DNA of 7,199 bases, from contig CAZOJY010000149.1 in assembly GCA_964580235.1 (NCBI GenBank), positions 1-7,199 on the forward strand. The letters run 5' to 3'. How positions within the stretch are numbered: position 1 is the stretch's first letter; each line of letters opens with the position of its first letter. Shown one piece after another: positions 4,783-7,199 of the stretch. The position numbers and the translations under genes are program-made. A model generated the notes under the pieces. The model saw nothing but the letters and a program-made list of their open reading frames with translations. It was not told the origin of the DNA and searched no databases. Source of the stretch: G020348385 sp964580235 (GTDB lineage: Bacteria > Acidobacteriota > Aminicenantia > Aminicenantales > Aminicenantaceae).

Positions 4783-6618
4783 ATGAAAAAAAGAAAAGGG
4801 ATCAAAAAAGGCATAAATATCGGGCTAATCGGTATTCTCCTTCTTGCCGGAATCTTCTGCCGCAGGAAAAATGCGGCACCAGAGGCGGTTTGGCACCCCG
4901 TGGAAGGGAAGATCATGACGCAGTGGGCCAGGGATGTCGCACCGGCCGCAGCTCATCCTGAATATCCCCGACCTCAGATGAAGCGGAAGGACTGGAAAAG
5001 CCTGAACGGAATGTGGGAGTATGCAATTCAGCCTGAAAGAGAAAAAGCTCCGGAGCATTATGACGGATACATTCTTGTGCCGTTTCCTGTGGAATCCTCG
5101 CTATCGGGAGTAAAAAGGCCCGTGGGAAAAGACAACCGCCTGTGGTACCGCCGCACATTCATGGTTCCGAAAGAGTGGAGAAAAAAACGAATCCTCCTTA
5201 ACTTCGAGGCGGTGGACTGGGAAACAACCGTTTGGATCAACGGCCGTCAGATTGGCAGACACCGGGGAGGTTATGATCCCTTTGCCTTTGACATCACTGA
5301 CGCCCTAAAAAAAAGAGGGAAACAAGCAGTTGTTCTCTCTGTCTGGGACCCGATCGATAAAGGCACGCAGCCGCACGGCAAACAGGTGAGAAATCCTCAC
5401 GGAATCTGGTACACATCGGTCACCGGAATTTGGCGGACGGTTTGGATGGAGCCGGTCGAACAGAACCACATCGAATCCCTGAGAATTATCCCGGATATCG
5501 ACACGGGCCAAGTCCATGTGATCGCTTACTGCGCAAACAAAGCTCTGGGATACCAAGTCGAGTTGGAAGTGAATGAAAAAGAGGGAGACAAAAAATCTGC
5601 ATCTGGGGGAGTGGGACAAAAAATCTCACTGGTCTTGAAAGATCCGGAACTGTGGTCCCCGGATTCCCCTTACCTTTATGACCTGAAAGTCATTTTGAAA
5701 GACAGCCGGGACAGAGAAATCGACCACTTCACAAGTTATTTTGGGATGCGAAAAATCTCTGTGGAAGAAGACGAAGCCGGAATCAAACGGATTTTCCTGA
5801 ACAATCGGCCTCTACTCATGATCGGCCCCCTGGATCAGGGCTGGTGGCCGGATGGACTGTATGCTGCCCCCACGGATGAAGCACTGCGGTATGACCTGGA
5901 AGTGATCAAAAAACTAGGGATGAATATGCTGCGCAAACATGTTAAAGTCGAACCTCAGCGATTCTACTCCTGGTGTGATAGGCTCGGCGTGCTTGTCTGG
6001 CAGGATATGCCCAGCGGGGATGCCCACGTCGGAAGGGAAGGGAAGGACATCGAGCGTTCGCCCGAATCCGCAGGGCAATTCGAGGCCGAACTCACCCGGA
6101 TGATCGACACGTTGTTCAACCATCCGAGCATTGTGATGTGGGTGCCCTTCAACGAGGGGTGGGGTCAGTACGATACGGAAAGGATCGTGGATCGGATCAA
6201 ACAGCTCGATCCCACGCGGCTGGTCAACAACGCCAGCGGCTGGGCAGATCGCGGTGTTGGGGATGTCCATGATATCCACTCTTACCCTGGACCCGAGGCC
6301 CCGAAAAATGAACTCATGCGGGCTGCCGTGCTGGGAGAATTTGGAGGCCTGGGATTGCCGATAAAGGAGCACACATGGAAAGATGAGAACAATTGGGGCT
6401 ACCGCAGCTTCCAAAGCACAGAAGAACTGACCAATGCCTACCTTGAGATAATCGAAAAGTTAAAGGTCCTGGTCGATAGAGGATTGTCGGCCGCCGTATA
6501 CACGCAAACTTCCGATGTGGAAAACGAGGTGAACGGGCTGATGACGTATGACCGATCCATCATTAAAATGGATCTTGAAAAGACCGCAAAAGCAAACAAG
6601 GAGCTGTACCAAAAATAA
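4783..6618 (+). CDS. Exported glycoside hydrolase family 2 enzyme
   Basis: A 611-residue GH2 enzyme of the beta-galactosidase/beta-glucuronidase/beta-mannosidase superfamily, hydrolysing terminal beta-linked sugars by a retaining mechanism. The basic N-terminus and hydrophobic stretch to LAGIFC (21-26) form a signal peptide; Cys26 could be lipidated, but IFC is not a standard lipobox. Domains in order: sugar-binding jelly roll (about 62-225, with SLNGMWEY, LWYRRTF, and VWINGRQIGRHRGGYDPFAFD), an Ig-like sandwich (about 226-335), and a TIM barrel (about 340-611). Glu458 in PFNEGWGQ is the expected acid/base and Glu519 in LGEFGG the expected nucleophile; HSYPGP and WQDMPSGD are further family landmarks. 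At this length it is compact, like beta-glucuronidases, without the extra C-terminal domains of LacZ. The substrate is not determinable. AGAGG (4772-4776), six bases before the ATG, overlaps the end of the membrane-protein fragment. No terminator is seen after the stop. Confidence 0.93.
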   Translation: MKKRKGIKKGINIGLIGILLLAGIFCRRKNAAPEAVWHPVEGKIMTQWARDVAPAAAHPEYPRPQMKRKDWKSLNGMWEYAIQPEREKAPEHYDGYILVPFPVESSLSGVKRPVGKDNRLWYRRTFMVPKEWRKKRILLNFEAVDWETTVWINGRQIGRHRGGYDPFAFDITDALKKRGKQAVVLSVWDPIDKGTQPHGKQVRNPHGIWYTSVTGIWRTVWMEPVEQNHIESLRIIPDIDTGQVHVIAYCANKALGYQVELEVNEKEGDKKSASGGVGQKISLVLKDPELWSPDSPYLYDLKVILKDSRDREIDHFTSYFGMRKISVEEDEAGIKRIFLNNRPLLMIGPLDQGWWPDGLYAAPTDEALRYDLEVIKKLGMNMLRKHVKVEPQRFYSWCDRLGVLVWQDMPSGDAHVGREGKDIERSPESAGQFEAELTRMIDTLFNHPSIVMWVPFNEGWGQYDTERIVDRIKQLDPTRLVNNASGWADRGVGDVHDIHSYPGPEAPKNELMRAAVLGEFGGLGLPIKEHTWKDENNWGYRSFQSTEELTNAYLEIIEKLKVLVDRGLSAAVYTQTSDVENEVNGLMTYDRSIIKMDLEKTAKANKELYQK

Positions 6619-6664
6619 TCCGATCCACTCGAGAAAACGGGTTCGATACCCAGGCATACAAACC

Positions 6665-6979
6665 TGTGATCTTAAACTTCTTTTGAATAAACACGTAGTA
6701 CAAACTAGTCTGGATTATTCAAGAGTCGAGGTTGGTGCGGAAAAATACGGGATATCCTTTATCTCCAAAGGCAAGGAGGCCTTAGAGGGTAAAGATCATT
6801 ATGTCATCGAGCAAACTTATCCCGATGGTTTTAAAGCCATCTTTTATGTGGACTGCAAAACCTATTTTATCACAAAATCCAAGGGGAAGATCAGTTCAGA
6901 AATGGGTGAAATGGAATTTGAACAAATTCCCACGGATTATAAAAAAGTCCACGGCATTGTGATGGCTCACACTATCACA
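6665..6979 (+). pseudogene. Remnant of a LolA-like lipoprotein-sorting protein
   Basis: One frame encodes about 105 residues that look like the C-terminal half of an outer-membrane lipoprotein-sorting (LolA-like) protein: VEVGAEKYG, then KEALEGKDHYVIEQTYPDG, FYVDCKTYFITKSKGKISSE, MEFEQIPTDYKKVHGIVMAH. The pattern of 'gene product-Gly-Lys-Asp-xx-Tyr-xx, aspartate-glycine turn, YxD-x-x-TY, DY-x-x-V-x-GI' is characteristic of these antiparallel sheet proteins. The N-terminal half and signal peptide are missing: upstream the frame only runs back into the 3' end of the GH2 gene, which is in another frame. After about 6979 the sequence is no longer family-like and is antisense to the recombinase end. 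Bases 6619-6664 hold nothing I can name. The DNA is visibly AT-richer than the GH2 gene. I treat it as a relic truncated on both sides; a full-length diverged gene is unlikely. Confidence 0.5.
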
Positions 6980-7199
6980 ACCTGTACACAGCGTGAACGC
7001 AAAATTAATTCACTTGACACTTTATTTTCTGATTGTATTCTTTTCGATTGCGCAGCATCGGTTTTAAGCTTCGGCAATGGTATTTTAACATAAATCTTAA
7101 CGACGTTGTCATGAATAACAACCTCTTGAACTATCGTGCCGACGAGTTTCTGCTTTTGGAAAAATGACATCCTGTCGATGTTTTTTGTAACCGTTGATG
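6967..7199 (-). CDS. C-terminal end of a probable serine recombinase, partial
   Basis: Entering from the right edge, the minus strand is open for 76 codons and stops at 6967. It starts STVTKNIDRMSFFQKQKL, continues VGTIVQEVVIHDNVVKIYVK, then IPLPKL and a polar tail. The pattern 'helix with FxxKQKLV, then IVxEVVIHDNxVxIYxKIP' matches the C-terminal end of large serine recombinases, where a conserved 'LLVEKVVVxDDxVEIHYxIP' strand pair follows the coiled-coil and zinc-ribbon regions. The catalytic domain lies outside the window, so the call rests on this short tail only. An internal ATG at 7168-7170 is not the true start. The stop codon lies inside the LolA-like remnant's reading frame, so the two genes converge and overlap. 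Mobile-element origin would fit the AT-rich, broken neighbourhood. Confidence 0.5.
   Translation of the reverse strand, partial: STVTKNIDRMSFFQKQKLVGTIVQEVVIHDNVVKIYVKIPLPKLKTDAAQSKRIQSENKVSSELILRSRCVQVVIV

Noticed and set aside
6639..6651. GGGTTCGATACCC, resembling a tRNA T-arm and possible attachment site
   Set aside because: Only three pairs of the T-stem form, there is no acceptor stem or anticodon arm around it, and no second copy is visible. It is probably chance, though worth recalling if an element boundary is confirmed.
6548..6664. ATG at 6548 as the start of the downstream plus-strand frame
   Set aside because: The first 24 codons lie inside the GH2 coding region in another frame and read as its shadow; family-like sequence begins only later.
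1..7199. CRISPR array, rRNA, tRNA or riboswitch
   Set aside because: No regularly spaced repeats, no recognisable rRNA or full tRNA cloverleaf, and no leader long or structured enough for a known riboswitch.

Overview
The window is a scaffold piece: three sequenced stretches (1-2614, 2715-4401, 4502-7199) joined by two runs of exactly 100 Ns, which look like fixed-size placeholders. Neighbour relations across the Ns rest on scaffolding and are not seen in the sequence. The DNA looks like that of a mid-GC, Gram-negative-type bacterium: strong AGGAGG-type ribosome binding sites, a Tat-dependent sulfatase, several exported proteins and a LolA-like remnant. The mix of Cys-type sulfatase, GH2 enzyme, SYLF protein and LolA-like protein recalls uncultured glycan-degrading lineages such as Aminicenantes/Acidobacteriota or the PVC/FCB groups. 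That placement is an impression only; there is no marker gene here.

Left part (minus strand, 73-2397): an exported SYLF/Ysc84-domain protein is followed 63 bp downstream by a Tat-exported, probably lipid-anchored arylsulfatase of the iduronate-2-sulfatase type. A divergent intergenic region (2398-2536) separates them from a plus-strand gene whose N-terminal signal-like segment runs into the first gap. A 37-codon C-terminal piece emerges after that gap. The gap is flanked by the same 9 bases on both sides.

Middle part (plus strand, 2847-4399): a good sigma-70-type promoter and a strong ribosome binding site precede a two-gene operon. It encodes a YbhB/YbcL-type PEBP protein and a thioredoxin-reductase-like flavoprotein, translationally coupled through an ATGA overlap. 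The flavoprotein keeps the FAD motifs and the CATC redox centre, but its NADPH-binding motifs are eroded. A hairpin with a T-tract follows.

Right part (4502-7199): a fragment of a small membrane protein ends at a repeat-like AATGGAACCGTCCCC segment. Next comes an exported family 2 glycoside hydrolase with both catalytic glutamates. After it, base composition becomes visibly AT-richer and the genes are broken: a LolA-like remnant lacking its N-terminus runs convergently into what appears to be the C-terminal end of a serine recombinase on the minus strand, cut by the window edge.

The sulfatase and the GH2 enzyme would fit together in extracytoplasmic breakdown of sulfated or uronate-containing glycans, but they are on opposite strands and separated by both gaps. 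I see no convincing new multi-gene system. The best leads are the flavoprotein with lost NADPH motifs, the repeat that coincides with a truncated gene, and the decayed recombinase junction at the right edge.
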